This document shows, one piece after another, positions 18,501 to 26,515 of a stretch of DNA of 64,000 nt (positions within the stretch are counted from its first letter, which is position 1; every line of letters begins with the position of its first letter). A program made the position numbers and the translations under genes. The stretch comes from JAKFDK01 sp036676195 (GTDB lineage Bacteria > Bacillota > Sulfobacillia > Symbiobacteriales > ZC4RG38), in NCBI GenBank assembly GCA_036676195.1, contig JAKFDK010000137.1:1-64000 (forward strand). The letters are read 5' to 3'. Under the pieces are notes generated by a model, which searched no databases, had not been told where the DNA came from, and worked only from the letters and a program-made list of their open reading frames with translations.

Positions 18501-21500
18501 ACGAATAGGTGGCGGTGAAATCAGCCGGAGTGCTGGGCGGGGTGATATCCGGTAGGGTCGCCGTGGTTGTGGCCGCGGTCGAAACGTTGGCGGCCGCATC
18601 CAGGGCATACAGGCGGTAGGTGTACTGCTGCTGATCGACCCACCCGGTGCTGGGGCCGGCATCGGCATAGCTGCGGGCGTCGGCCGCCAGTTCTCCCAGT
18701 GTGGTCCAGGTGGTGCCGTTGGCTGACCGCTCCAGGCGGTAGCCGGTCACGCCGTCAGTCTCGGCGGGGTCGGCCCAGCTCAGGTGCACCTTGCCGTCTT
18801 CCTTCTGGTAGGCGGCGGTGAAGGCCTGCGGCTGGCCCGGGGCGACGAAGTCGGGGGTGAGGACCTTGGTGGTGGCTTGCGCCGACTGGTTATTGGCCGC
18901 GTCCACGGCGGCAAGCCGGTAGTGGTAATCGGTGGTGGAAGCAAAGCCACCGGTGGGGCCAGTGTCAGTATAAGTCAGGGTGGCAGCGGTGACCTCGGCA
19001 ATGCTCGCCCAGGTGCTGCCATCCAGTGACCGCTCCAACCGGTATTTGGCTACTGCCACGTTGTCGGTGGCGGCCTGCCAGGTCAGCTTCATTTTCCCGT
19101 TCTGGTAGACGCCGCTGAAACCGGTGGGTGCGCTCGGGGCCTGGGTGTCGGGCTCGGCCAGGGTCTTGACGCTGACGCTGGCGGCGGCGGAGACGTTGGT
19201 GGCCTGGTCAACGGCTTGCACGGTATAGGCATAGGTGGTGGCCGCGGTCAGGCCGGAGTCGCTGAAACTCAGCGCCGTCGGACGGCCCACCTCGGTGCCG
19301 CCGCGCTTTACGATGTACCCGGCGACGTCGGTGTCGGCCGGTGCGGTCCAGGTCAGGGTAATGTGGGTGTCATCGGTCGCCATGCCCTGCAGGTTGCCTG
19401 GTTTGGCCGGCGCCGTCTGGTCGACTGTGACCGTGCGGGGCGCCGAGTCCAGCGGCGCGGCGCTGCCGAGCACAGACTGGGCGGTAATGGTAAAGGTGCC
19501 GGCCCCGGGCAGCGTAAGGTTCACGCTGTAGGTGCCGCCGCTGTCGGCGGTGGCGGTGGCCTGGGCCACCTGGCTGCCGCCGCTGTTTTTGGCGGTAACG
19601 GTCACGGTCGCCCCGGCGGTGGCGGTACCGGTGACCGTCAGCGCCGTCTTGTTCGTCGGGCTGGTGATCGGGTCGAGGGTCGGAGCGGCGGCGTCCCCTA
19701 CATGGAAGGACTGTTCCGCACTGGCGGTGCCGTCGGGACCGGCGTCCAGCTCGACCCTGGCCGTGTACTGGCCGATGGCCGCGCCGGCAGGCAGATCAGC
19801 CGCCGCCTCCACATAGAATTCATCACTCTTGGACCGGCTGATTTCCTTGCCGTCCGGATCGAGCAGGCTGAAGAACGGGGCGATCGACTGGTGGTTCTGC
19901 GCCTGCAGATCGGTGGACGGGGCACCCGGCCGGTGTCCGGCGGCGTTGACCAGCCGGCCCTCCTGGGTCCACAACACGTTCCAGTTGCAGGACCAGCAGT
20001 AGTCAGATGCGTACAGACCGGCCCACATGAGCTGGTGCCCGGCCTGGTCGAGGAACTTGGGGGTGGCTTTCACCTGGGCGCCGGGGACGTAGGTGCTCTG
20101 GGACAGTTGCAGTTCCGCCGTGTAGGGGCCGCCCAGCGTTTCGGTATGTTCGCCATTTGCGTTGATGGTAAACGTACCCTTCAGGCTATACATCCACTCG
20201 CTGTCGAACTGCTTCTCGCTCAGATAGGCAAACAGGTGATAGTCACCGGGGGTGATCCAGACCGAAACCGGCGGCTTGCCCAGGTCCAGGCCGCCAGACA
20301 TGCCCCTGCCGACCGGTGCCAGGTGCAGACCCATGGAATCGTAGTCTGACCCGGCGGCAGCCTGCACGGTCAGGCGCCCGGTACCGGCTGCACTCAGGGT
20401 GACGCTGGTGGCGCCGCTGACGGCAGCCCTGGGCGACAGGAGCATGTAATGGTCGGTTTCGCCGACAGCAGGTTTGTGCAACAGCCCCCAGCCGTATTCG
20501 CCGGCGGGGACCCAGTAGGTGGCAGGGGCGCTGCCGGCGGTGAAAGTGGCCAACAGCGGCACTGCACTGAAACTGTACATCTGCATGGCAAGGTCACCGC
20601 TCAGGGCCTGGCCGCCGGCGCCCTGGGCGCTGACGGTGACCGGCACCAGGGACTGGCTGGCGGCACTGGCCACCACACCCTGGGCGGGCCAGCCGGAACT
20701 CAGGTCCAGGGTCTGAACGAACGCCATCTGTTCGCTGCTCCCGGCACTGGCCGGGCCATACACCAGCAATTTGTACTGGGCACTGGGGTCAAACTCGTCC
20801 ATCCCGGAGAAGCTCGTGTGGCCACTGGTGTCGGTGGCGTTGGCCCAGTAGGATTCGCTGTATTCCCCGTCCTTGAATTGGTACAACAGTACATGGGCAT
20901 TGGGCAGGACCGCGCCGTCCCGGCCCTTGACCGTGACCGCGTAGCCGCCGGTGGCGGTGTTGTAGGTGACGGTTTTTCCGGGGCTGGTCACCGTACCGCC
21001 CGCTCCGTCCGGGGCCAGCGGGCCGGCCTCGACCGTCGCCTTCAGCGTATACGACACTGCGTCCGGCAACTCCAGGTCGCAACTGTCCCAGTCGTAGCAG
21101 TCCGTCACGGCGGATTCACCGGCGACGGTCGGGATCAGCACCACCTGCGGGTAGATCGTCCAGCCGGACATCCCCTCGTTCTTGTTCAGGGCAGTGGTCA
21201 CATTACCATAGTTGTCGGTGAAGGCCATGGTAGCACTGAGGTACTGTGAGGTGACCTCTGCACTCTCCGGGGTGATTTCCGCCTGCATCCGGCCACCCAC
21301 ATTCCAGGCGGTTGCCTGGCCGGCCGAGACCGTGGCCGGGGACGCAGCCTGCACCGACCATTTCCAGGTGGTATCCCCGGCGATGGCCGTAATGACCGTA
21401 GCGGGCCGGTATTCACCGGGGCTGACCCGCACGGGGTCGGTGGCATCCGCATAAACCGCCTCGGGCAGGCCGGTGACCTGGCCCAGATCGAGATCGCCCG

Positions 21501-23691
21501 GGGTCTGGCCGGTTCCGGCCGCCGCCACCAGGGTACCGGTATCGGCCGCGGCGGCGGAGAAGACGACCGACGCAGCAGCGGTGGCAGTCACCGTGGCCCG
21601 GGCGGCCAGCAGCAGCCGCTGCTCGGTCTGCACCAGGCGCAGGTCATAGGTGCCGGGTGACAGGTAAACCTGATTGCCTTCGCTTCCGAGCTTGCCCAGA
21701 CTGGCCCACTGGGTCAACTTGGGGTTCCCTTCCAGGTTCAGGCCAACATAAGGCAGGGCCGCATGGGCCAGCCCGCCGGTGAGGGCGGTGGCACTGCCGT
21801 CAATGGCCGACAGTGTCACCGCCCTGGCCGCGGCCGGGCTGTCGGTGGCGGCAGACAGGGTGACACCGGCGGGGGTATCAGCCGGGGCCCGCACGGTGGC
21901 CTGGTAAACGAAGTAGGGTTCGGTTCCCCAGGTCACCACCAGGTAATCGTTGCCCGCCGGTGCCCGGCTGGGCGGCACCCAGGCAACGCCGTCGTGGTTG
22001 GTTACGATGTTGGCCACTACCTCGTACGTGGGCTCCGCCTCATCCGGCATCTGGTCCCGGCTGAGCACCACTACCGGCGCACCGGCGGCCGCCGTGTCGT
22101 CTGGCCGGCGGACGGTAATGGCCAGGCCGCCGCTGCTGTTGTTGTTGGCGATGGCCAGGTAGGCATGGGCGCTGGCCAGTTCCTTATCTGAGGCGTCAAA
22201 GGCCTTGGCCGTGAGCAGGTAGTACCCGTCCTTCACCTCGGTACTGTCAAGGTCAGCAGCGAACTCCCCGTTGGTGGCCGCAGCGGCCTCGACGGTGGCT
22301 GTCAGGGTGTCCGCAGGGGTACTGCCATTGTCCACCTGGGTAAGGGTAAAGGCCACCTTTTTCACGGCCGCGGGCACCGTGGCCACCGCCCGGGCGGTAA
22401 AGGTGCCCCGCTGCCAGAGGACGTGGTCTTCATCGGTTGTCCTGGGGTCAACCAGGGTCAGCTTGGTCTCCTTCGGCTCGGGCACAGCATCTGTAACCAG
22501 GAAATTGACTGCCCGATAGAAAGAGACATTGGTGTCAGAGTAACCCTCGCTGAGCAGCAACTGGGCCGTGTCGGCATCCAGGTCTGGGTCGATCCGGCGC
22601 AGCACGGCGATGATGCCGGAGACAAAGGGTGTGGCCATGGAGGTGCCGGAGAGGACCCCGTACTGGTCCGCCGTCGGCAGCGTGCTCATGATTTCCACAC
22701 CGGGGGCCGCCACATCGTACCCGGTGGCGGAAAAACTGGCCAGCGCCCCGTCCTTATCGTGGGCGCCCACGGAAATGACGCCAGGCAGGGCCGCCGGGTA
22801 CATGCCCGCGACCGTTTTGCCATCGTTGCCGGCGGCGGCCACCACGATGGCTTTTTTCTGCTGGGCATAGCTGACGGCGTCGGCCAGGGTCACGGGCAGG
22901 TCTGGCAGCCGCGCACCCAGGCTCATGTTGATCACGCCGGCGCCGTGGTCGGCAGCCCAGCGGATGCCCAGGGCCACATCGTAAAGGCTGCCGACGCCGT
23001 CGTCGCCCAATACCTTGACCGGCAGCACCTGGACCCCGAATGCCCCGGTGACACCGGCGATGCCCAGGCCGTTGTTGGTTTCGGCCGCGATAATCCCGGC
23101 CACATGGGTACCGTGGCCGTAGACGTCGTGCCAGTCGGCGGAGTCGCCGCCGGTGATCATGCTCACACCGTCGCCCAGCCGGTTGACCAGGTCTTCATGG
23201 TCCGGGTCGACCCCGGTGTCCAACACCGCCACCTTGACCGGGAGGCCGGTCAGGTCATGCTCAAGGGCCAGGTCCCAGGCGCCCGGAACCGACATGGCGT
23301 CAAACGCCCACTGGTTGCCCGCCACGTACTCGGGATCGGTGGGTTCAGCCTGGGCATAGAGCCGGTAGTTGGGTTCCACATATTGCACGGTAGGGTCCTT
23401 GCGGAGCTGGGCCGCCACCTTTTGCGCATCGGCCGTGGCATTGACCCGCACCAGGGTCAGGCCGGCGCTCTGTTTGGCCACCCGGGCACCCAGGGTCTGG
23501 ACTGCGCTCACCTGCGCCCCGGAGATGGCGCTTTTATACTTGACAATCAACTCCGTGGCCGGCTGCCCGGCCGGGTCAGGAACAGGTGGACCCGCGGCCG
23601 CCATCCCGGCGGCAAGGGGCTGAACCAGCATGGCCAGTCCCAGGGCAGCAGCCAATGCCCGGGCGCGGAACCCCCTTCTAGAAGTAGCCAA
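12580..23691 (-). CDS. Giant S-layer-anchored subtilisin-like protease (3703 aa)
   Basis: An exported multidomain protein. A signal peptide (about 1-34) is followed by an I9-type propeptide (about 45-113) and an S8 catalytic domain with Asp158 (AVLDTG), His193 (HGTHVAG) and Ser351 (GTSMATP). A long stretch of beta-sandwich repeats follows, including a TVTGTA Big-like domain and four consecutive FN3 domains at about 1420-1815. A late FN3 domain lies at about 3230-3325, then a Pro/Glu-rich linker (about 3337-3377). Three SLH domains end the protein (about 3510-3703; DLHGHWSRGDVE, DVGRNTWYYNYVE, DAAGIQPWAQGY). SLH domains tether it to secondary cell-wall polymer, so it should act at the cell surface. 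The start is TTG at 23691, with GGAGTGA 8 bases upstream; a nearby ATG is out of frame. It is monocistronic. Confidence 0.9.
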   Translation of the reverse strand: MATSRRGFRARALAAALGLAMLVQPLAAGMAAAGPPVPDPAGQPATELIVKYKSAISGAQVSAVQTLGARVAKQSAGLTLVRVNATADAQKVAAQLRKDPTVQYVEPNYRLYAQAEPTDPEYVAGNQWAFDAMSVPGAWDLALEHDLTGLPVKVAVLDTGVDPDHEDLVNRLGDGVSMITGGDSADWHDVYGHGTHVAGIIAAETNNGLGIAGVTGAFGVQVLPVKVLGDDGVGSLYDVALGIRWAADHGAGVINMSLGARLPDLPVTLADAVSYAQQKKAIVVAAAGNDGKTVAGMYPAALPGVISVGAHDKDGALASFSATGYDVAAPGVEIMSTLPTADQYGVLSGTSMATPFVSGIIAVLRRIDPDLDADTAQLLLSEGYSDTNVSFYRAVNFLVTDAVPEPKETKLTLVDPRTTDEDHVLWQRGTFTARAVATVPAAVKKVAFTLTQVDNGSTPADTLTATVEAAAATNGEFAADLDSTEVKDGYYLLTAKAFDASDKELASAHAYLAIANNNSSGGLAITVRRPDDTAAAGAPVVVLSRDQMPDEAEPTYEVVANIVTNHDGVAWVPPSRAPAGNDYLVVTWGTEPYFVYQATVRAPADTPAGVTLSAATDSPAAARAVTLSAIDGSATALTGGLAHAALPYVGLNLEGNPKLTQWASLGKLGSEGNQVYLSPGTYDLRLVQTEQRLLLAARATVTATAAASVVFSAAAADTGTLVAAAGTGQTPGDLDLGQVTGLPEAVYADATDPVRVSPGEYRPATVITAIAGDTTWKWSVQAASPATVSAGQATAWNVGGRMQAEITPESAEVTSQYLSATMAFTDNYGNVTTALNKNEGMSGWTIYPQVVLIPTVAGESAVTDCYDWDSCDLELPDAVSYTLKATVEAGPLAPDGAGGTVTSPGKTVTYNTATGGYAVTVKGRDGAVLPNAHVLLYQFKDGEYSESYWANATDTSGHTSFSGMDEFDPSAQYKLLVYGPASAGSSEQMAFVQTLDLSSGWPAQGVVASAASQSLVPVTVSAQGAGGQALSGDLAMQMYSFSAVPLLATFTAGSAPATYWVPAGEYGWGLLHKPAVGETDHYMLLSPRAAVSGATSVTLSAAGTGRLTVQAAAGSDYDSMGLHLAPVGRGMSGGLDLGKPPVSVWITPGDYHLFAYLSEKQFDSEWMYSLKGTFTINANGEHTETLGGPYTAELQLSQSTYVPGAQVKATPKFLDQAGHQLMWAGLYASDYCWSCNWNVLWTQEGRLVNAAGHRPGAPSTDLQAQNHQSIAPFFSLLDPDGKEISRSKSDEFYVEAAADLPAGAAIGQYTARVELDAGPDGTASAEQSFHVGDAAAPTLDPITSPTNKTALTVTGTATAGATVTVTAKNSGGSQVAQATATADSGGTYSVNLTLPGAGTFTITAQSVLGSAAPLDSAPRTVTVDQTAPAKPGNLQGMATDDTHITLTWTAPADTDVAGYIVKRGGTEVGRPTALSFSDSGLTAATTYAYTVQAVDQATNVSAAASVSVKTLAEPDTQAPSAPTGFSGVYQNGKMKLTWQAATDNVAVAKYRLERSLDGSTWASIAEVTAATLTYTDTGPTGGFASTTDYHYRLAAVDAANNQSAQATTKVLTPDFVAPGQPQAFTAAYQKEDGKVHLSWADPAETDGVTGYRLERSANGTTWTTLGELAADARSYADAGPSTGWVDQQQYTYRLYALDAAANVSTAATTTATLPDITPPSTPADFTATYSYGDVYLSWQAATDNTQVTGYRLQRSTDGTTWDEVAAVSAWTYWYSDEGPTGGFLDATAYQYRLVATDAAGNLSAAATTSVTTPDTEVSSVSTYGAWSGYGVVRAGGTLTIYAQGTANRTATARVDYTTWYDDQQQKLPEPAAGSKTVTLSADPYSPSLYKGDFTVADGLASITNVTVTLADGAGHSATMAWYYTDPVPVSGTVAVQVTGYVGAGDYITVSAGGDAGGNSSSVTATGETRIEDLPPGSYEITASLPFTPYWVTGETVEVQPGLTTVTSLELPRPTALQVQVVEMVDGQEQPVPGASFWINDNSGQWLGSGYIDKQGQSQPEYAFRGVTNATSLTVFALAVPGGWGAIPVYKRYKQTDIALTGSEQTVRVVMERYPRTTVSGTVKLSNPDTALKGVTVWARQQVNEFYFSVQATTDADGRYTMELIDNFPVTYEVSAGKQGVFDAVRLETPVASQDLVGTPLMNIRMEVYTRRSSQSENAPEEKADLTQWGELSRFNAAGSMGGQHVPINHYGGPNQLIAVKAGEQLSITMDAGREGWARQTVTQTMTSAHMNADTPAVFTFHITDRGQVKARILNGSTGQPFGQWQTRYWAGRVQDNGNVAAVTSGYTKADGGVAFSLDAGNYQIRLEGPAGYLATTEPVTVQDGTVVDLGDIALATVPANTGSFTGTGNDLSVNPLPLIAGSTAALRVAYKNNSSQAAGGALVLTLPADATAVLGSLTRDGAAVADATADEANHTLRVPIGALAAGASGVVRLQVQLPAGGGTAAFAAAIEEADVTSEIGQVFVPVAGLTLAAPSATHSSSFQVSGRAPNGWLVRVMNGDTRLAETTVKGTVWRLNVSVPDPDKPTVLRLNAVAIPPEGVSQPNLVSRTVAVNFDPQRTAITSITMAQDGKKTITWNPAQGPARFAYVYYPGGFTHFTVKFEGQQAVSKAWVKMGDKEVEITRDATSEGQIFKGDVPGTYYPGPISVRYELEPIADYANVPEKLSAVTDLLYGLPEEMQAPDVTEPQTSDDSETGEHKVTSTVTMGKFTINAEFSITPDETFTPTPEQEQQAAGGIAYGLSYSLSEKNDSLLFEYSGWMPTAALDRFTQAEQQGGTVRAQAAGWQAVKGALEIAEPGVKGALMTNDLQENFGEIKKAQEWTEQLDQLEAEWNAAGCPPDVTADWSARAASIQHTIGVFATAKGVINVVGGVVAGAAKIPVVGDLAAAGFGQIAGGQMDADIELFIGSLRRDVHATMPLKCKPPDGPSNWGRFIHVPGGNGGGASGEGSWGDDDGGGTSAPAADPVWLIDPSGYVFEAVAENRLDGVTATILYQNSDGSWSEWDAEEYGMKNPQTSDPDGKYGWDVPKGRWKVHFEKEGYLSIDSWEMDVPPPQTEVNVGMVSVQPAAVSDVTVQDQTAITVTFDRYVRVSTLSTGAITVTPADGEPVAGMVAAVDTVTDANSYSLTRTVRFVPTSPLTDGKSYTVTVSRAIQDYNGRSLAATVTRNLTISAVPPAEVTAATAGAGNGKVTVTWTDPTDADFAKVRIAWKTGSGSYTTPVEVAKGAQTYTITGLTNGSTYTIKLTTVDTSGNESAGAIVTAKPTAPVSGGGGGYVPNPPVPQPEIPKPEPEPEPETPRPEAPAKPPAPPQLPAPPQNPNEVRTEVGAAAAQVVAFDNAVSLEIAPETFRPGAVLKVRRVTEPARTTQPALAPASPVYEFTAPAQPQRPVTVAIRYDRTRVTQVDPRKLAVYRQDDHDPTRWKYIGGVVDPEAGVVRTQLTGFSRYAVMTYDRTFADLHGHWSRGDVEVLVSRYLVSGVSLTEFQPDRNITRAEFTKLLVSLLAQDPQRKVQIEGSWVPTFVDVGRNTWYYNYVETAARLGLIQGFGGRFRPDDSVTRQEMAVLILRALGLTEQAAALAGQNLTFSDAAGIQPWAQGYVALAVQQSLMRGVGEGRFEPTASANRAQAAVVVLRAMERLGLVAAKQ

Positions 23692-23742
23692 AAAACATCA
23701 CTCCGAAAGGTGTATGTTGCCAAATATTATCGCACCCGCCCC

Positions 23743-23830
23743 GGTCACCCCTGACGGTGATTCTGCGAGCGGCACCGCTCACCTGACGGAGTGGTTTGGC
23801 TGCAAAGGGGGTCACCCCCAGGGGTGATTC
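23743..23830. repeat. Two operator-like repeats upstream of the giant protease
   Basis: Two 21-bp copies, at 23743-23763 and 23810-23830, share GGTCACCCC at the left and GGTGATTC at the right. The second contains the perfect palindrome TCACCCC-CA-GGGGTGA; the first is a partial one. They lie about 50 and 120 bp upstream of the protease start, 67 bp apart. They look like binding sites for a dimeric regulator, not identified here. Confidence 0.5.
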
Positions 23831-23877
23831 ACAGTTTCGGGGCAGGCTCCGGGGGTCAACGCACTGACACAGCAGAT

Positions 23878-25185
23878 TCAGCCGCGGCCGGTGCCGGTCG
23901 GCTGCAGTGCGCCCTGGTCGGATGCCTGCCGGCGCCGGGGCGTTATCCCCAGGGCCAGGGCGCCGCCGATCAGGGCAAGCAGGCCACCGGTCAGGAATGC
24001 CCACTGGTAATCGCCCAGGGCCACCCGCAGGCTGCCCGCCCCTATGGCCGCCACCGCGCTGCCAATCTGATGCGACAGAAAAATCCAGCCGTATACACTG
24101 CCCACGGAGCGCTTGCCAAAGGTATCAGCGGTCAGGGCCATCACCGGGGGAACAGTGGCAAACCAGTCCAGCCCGAAGATCACGCCGAACGCGAACAGCC
24201 CGGTCTGGTTATGCACAAAGGGCAGCATGAACAGCGACGCCCCGCGCAGGGTGAAAACGAACACCAGAATCTTCCGGGGGTCGATGCGGTCAGACAGCCA
24301 GCCCGCCAGCAGCGTGCCAACGAAGTTCATGCCGCCCATGATGCCCACGGTGGCCGCCGCCGTCATTTCCGGAAACCCATGGTCAATGGCGTGGGGAATC
24401 AGGTGGGTCCCGATCAGCCCGGCGGAGGTGGCACCACAAACGAAGTAGGCACCGCTCAGATACCAGAAGGTGGCTTTCCGGGCCGCTGCCCAAATGGGGA
24501 CCAGCGGCGCGTCGGCAGCCGGAGCGGCCGGACCGGGGCCGGCCGGCAGACCGGCTGCGGCGGCCCCGTAGGGCAGCAGGCCGATATCTTCAGGGTCGTT
24601 CCGCATCCACAGGTAGATGATGGGGAGCATGGCCAGCACCACCAGCAGCGCCAGGGCCAGTCCGCCCCGCCAGCCGGCGGCCACGATCACGGCCATGAGC
24701 AACGGCAGGAAGATGAGCTGGCCGGTGGAGGAAGCACTATTGAGGATGCCCAGGGCCAACCCACGGCGGGCACTGAACCAGCGGTTGGCCACGGCAGCGC
24801 TCAGCACCGACGCCACCCCGCCGGCGCCCAGACCCGAGACAATGCCCCAGAACACATAGAACTGCCAGACCGTGTGCATGACCAGGGTGCCGGCCACCCC
24901 GACCGCCAGCAGGCCCATGCTGCCAAGCATGGCCAGCCGCGGCCCGAACCGGTCTGTCAGCCGTCCGGAAATGGGGGCGGCCACCCCATACATGAGCAGA
25001 TTGATGCTGTGGGCGGAAGAGATCAGAGCGCGGTTCCAGCCGAAATCAACTTCCAGGGGGTGAATCAGCACCCCGGCGGCCGAGCGGATCCCGGCTCCGG
25101 TCAGGGTGGTCAGGAAGGTCAGGGCGATGACAACCCAGGCGTAGTGAAATGGCAGCCGTGACGCGAGTGGTTTGGCTTGACCCAT
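23878..25185 (-). CDS. MFS transporter (oxalate/formate antiporter-like)
   Basis: A 435-residue twelve-helix major facilitator. The N-terminal HYAWVVIALTFLTTLTGAGI and the loop motif GRLTDRFGPRLAMLGSM are typical of the MFS branch with oxalate/formate antiporters and monocarboxylate transporters (central DPEDIGLLPYG also recurs there). Substrate is unknown; an organic acid is the best guess. The ATG at 25185 has AGGGGATC upstream, and a sigma-A-like promoter with an overlapping palindrome lies 35-70 bp further up. It ends about 185 bp before the giant protease start, with the repeats at 23743-23830 in between. Confidence 0.82.
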   Translation of the reverse strand: MGQAKPLASRLPFHYAWVVIALTFLTTLTGAGIRSAAGVLIHPLEVDFGWNRALISSAHSINLLMYGVAAPISGRLTDRFGPRLAMLGSMGLLAVGVAGTLVMHTVWQFYVFWGIVSGLGAGGVASVLSAAVANRWFSARRGLALGILNSASSTGQLIFLPLLMAVIVAAGWRGGLALALLVVLAMLPIIYLWMRNDPEDIGLLPYGAAAAGLPAGPGPAAPAADAPLVPIWAAARKATFWYLSGAYFVCGATSAGLIGTHLIPHAIDHGFPEMTAAATVGIMGGMNFVGTLLAGWLSDRIDPRKILVFVFTLRGASLFMLPFVHNQTGLFAFGVIFGLDWFATVPPVMALTADTFGKRSVGSVYGWIFLSHQIGSAVAAIGAGSLRVALGDYQWAFLTGGLLALIGGALALGITPRRRQASDQGALQPTGTGRG

Positions 25186-25218
25186 AATGATCCCCTAACT
25201 TGTCTCGTGATACCTTTC

Positions 25219-25256
25219 ATACTACCTTCTAGATTTACTTCATTCAATACAGAATG
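25219..25256 (-). promoter_or_regulatory. Promoter with overlapping operator palindrome for the MFS gene
   Basis: On the minus strand -35 TTGAAT (25247-25242), a 17-bp spacer and -10 TAGTAT (25224-25219). A palindrome CATTC-AATACA-GAATG (25241-25256) covers the -35 element, suggesting repression by a dimeric regulator. Confidence 0.6.
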
Positions 25257-25281
25257 TTTATCCCGTGAAGTGTCTGGATCC

Positions 25282-25563
25282 TCAGTCGCCGGGACACCCG
25301 GCTGCCGCCCCGGTCTCGGCCACAATGCGGGCACTCAGGCCGTAATGGTCGTGATGGCCATGGGTGAGCAGGATGTGCCGGAGCGCCCCCCAGCCGATGC
25401 CGGCCCGGTTCAGCGTGGCCGTAAGGGCTGTCCAGGCCTCGTCGGTGTCCGGGCCGGTATCCACCAGCATGGCCTCGCCGCCGGGTGTGACCACCAGGTA
25501 AGCGTTCACGGGATGGGGGTAGCTGGGTACTGCAGCAGTGTAGGGATAAATCTGAGCCGGCAC
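25282..25563 (-). pseudogene. Truncated metallo-beta-lactamase-fold hydrolase
   Basis: Only 93 residues remain, against about 250-320 for the family. They cover the N-terminal strand pair and the first metal motif: NAYLVVTPGGEAMLVDTG, then HILLTHGHHDHYGL with the HxHxDH signature. The frame stops soon after (AETGAAAGCPGD), so the other metal ligands are lost and activity is unlikely. The GTG start at 25563 is preceded by AGGAGG, so the 5' end is intact. The downstream MFS promoter begins almost at its stop codon. Confidence 0.75.
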
Positions 25564-25577
25564 AGCGCTCGCCTCCT

Positions 25578-25618
25578 GACCGGCCCCGGGCGAGTGGCCC
25601 GCGGCCGGTCTGTTTTTT
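25578..25618 (+). terminator. Plus-oriented terminator-like hairpin
   Basis: GACCGGCC ... GGCCGGTC enclosing a G+C-rich loop, followed on the plus strand by TGTTTTTT. No plus-strand gene lies just upstream, so it either shields the enoyl-CoA hydratase gene from antisense transcription or, read on minus, forms a hairpin in the leader of the truncated hydrolase. Confidence 0.55.
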
Positions 25619-25710
25619 CGCTCCCCGGGAGCAGCAGGAAACTGGTAAAATTGTTTTCGGATCTGGACCCATAAATATTAGTAAAAAGGAATGCAGGGAG
25701 GTACGCAACC

Positions 25711-26502
25711 TTGACCCAACAACTGACCTTCTTTCGTCTGGACCGGCAGGGACCGATCTGGACATATACCCTGGACCGGCCACCTGTCAATGCGCTGAGC
25801 CTGGAGGTACTGTCCGAAGTCGAGCTGGCCATGGCAGCGGTGCGGGCCGAGCGGGATGTACGCGCCGTGATCCTGACGGCGGCCGGACAGCGCTGTTTTG
25901 CCGCCGGCGCCGACATCGGCCAGATGCCCGAGCTTGACGCTGTGGGCGGCCGGGCACTGGACGAGCGGTTCCAGAGCGCCTTTCAGACGGTGGCCGACTG
26001 TCCGGTCCCGGTGATTGCCGCCGTGAACGGCCTGGCCCTGGGGGGCGGACTGGAGCTGGCCCTGGCCTGCGATATCCGCCTGGCCGCCGAACACGCCGCC
26101 TTCGGCCTGCCCGAGGCCATGCTCGGCCTGATCCCGGGCGGCGGCGGCACCCAGCGCCTGCCACGCCTGATTCCCCCCGGCATGGCCAAGCTGATGATGT
26201 TCAGCGGCCGCCGCCTGGGGGCAGCCGCCGCGCAGCAACTGGGGCTGGTGGAAGCCGTGGTCCCCGCCGACCGGTTACTGGCCGAAGCGCTGGCGCTGGC
26301 GGGGGAGATCGCCGCCCGCGGTCCGGCGGCCGTGCGCGCCATCAAGGCGGCGGTGAACGGCGGGCTGGAACAGTCCCTCACCGCCGGCCTGGCCCTGGAG
26401 CTGGACCAGGCTGGGGTGCTGTTCGGTACCTCTGAGGCCCGTGAAGGCATCGGCGCCTTCCTCGCCAAACGGACACCTGCCTTCGGACCGGCCGGGACCT
26501 AG
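25711..26502 (+). CDS. Enoyl-CoA hydratase/isomerase (crotonase family)
   Basis: A 263-residue crotonase-fold enzyme predicted to hydrate 2-enoyl-CoA or act as a close relative in beta-oxidation or aromatic degradation. The oxyanion-hole segment CFAAGADIGQMPE and the block LGGGLELALACDIRLAA carry the first catalytic Glu; GLPEAMLGLIPGGGGTQRL carries the second. The pattern with both Glu residues fits hydratase activity. The start is TTG at 25711 with GGGAGG upstream. It is convergent with an MFS gene 13 bp away. Possible partners in the window are the electron-transfer flavoprotein and acyl-CoA synthetase near 54-58 kb, but no operon link exists. Confidence 0.88.
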   Translation: MTQQLTFFRLDRQGPIWTYTLDRPPVNALSLEVLSEVELAMAAVRAERDVRAVILTAAGQRCFAAGADIGQMPELDAVGGRALDERFQSAFQTVADCPVPVIAAVNGLALGGGLELALACDIRLAAEHAAFGLPEAMLGLIPGGGGTQRLPRLIPPGMAKLMMFSGRRLGAAAAQQLGLVEAVVPADRLLAEALALAGEIAARGPAAVRAIKAAVNGGLEQSLTAGLALELDQAGVLFGTSEAREGIGAFLAKRTPAFGPAGT

Positions 26503-26515
26503 TGCGTGCCGAAGG

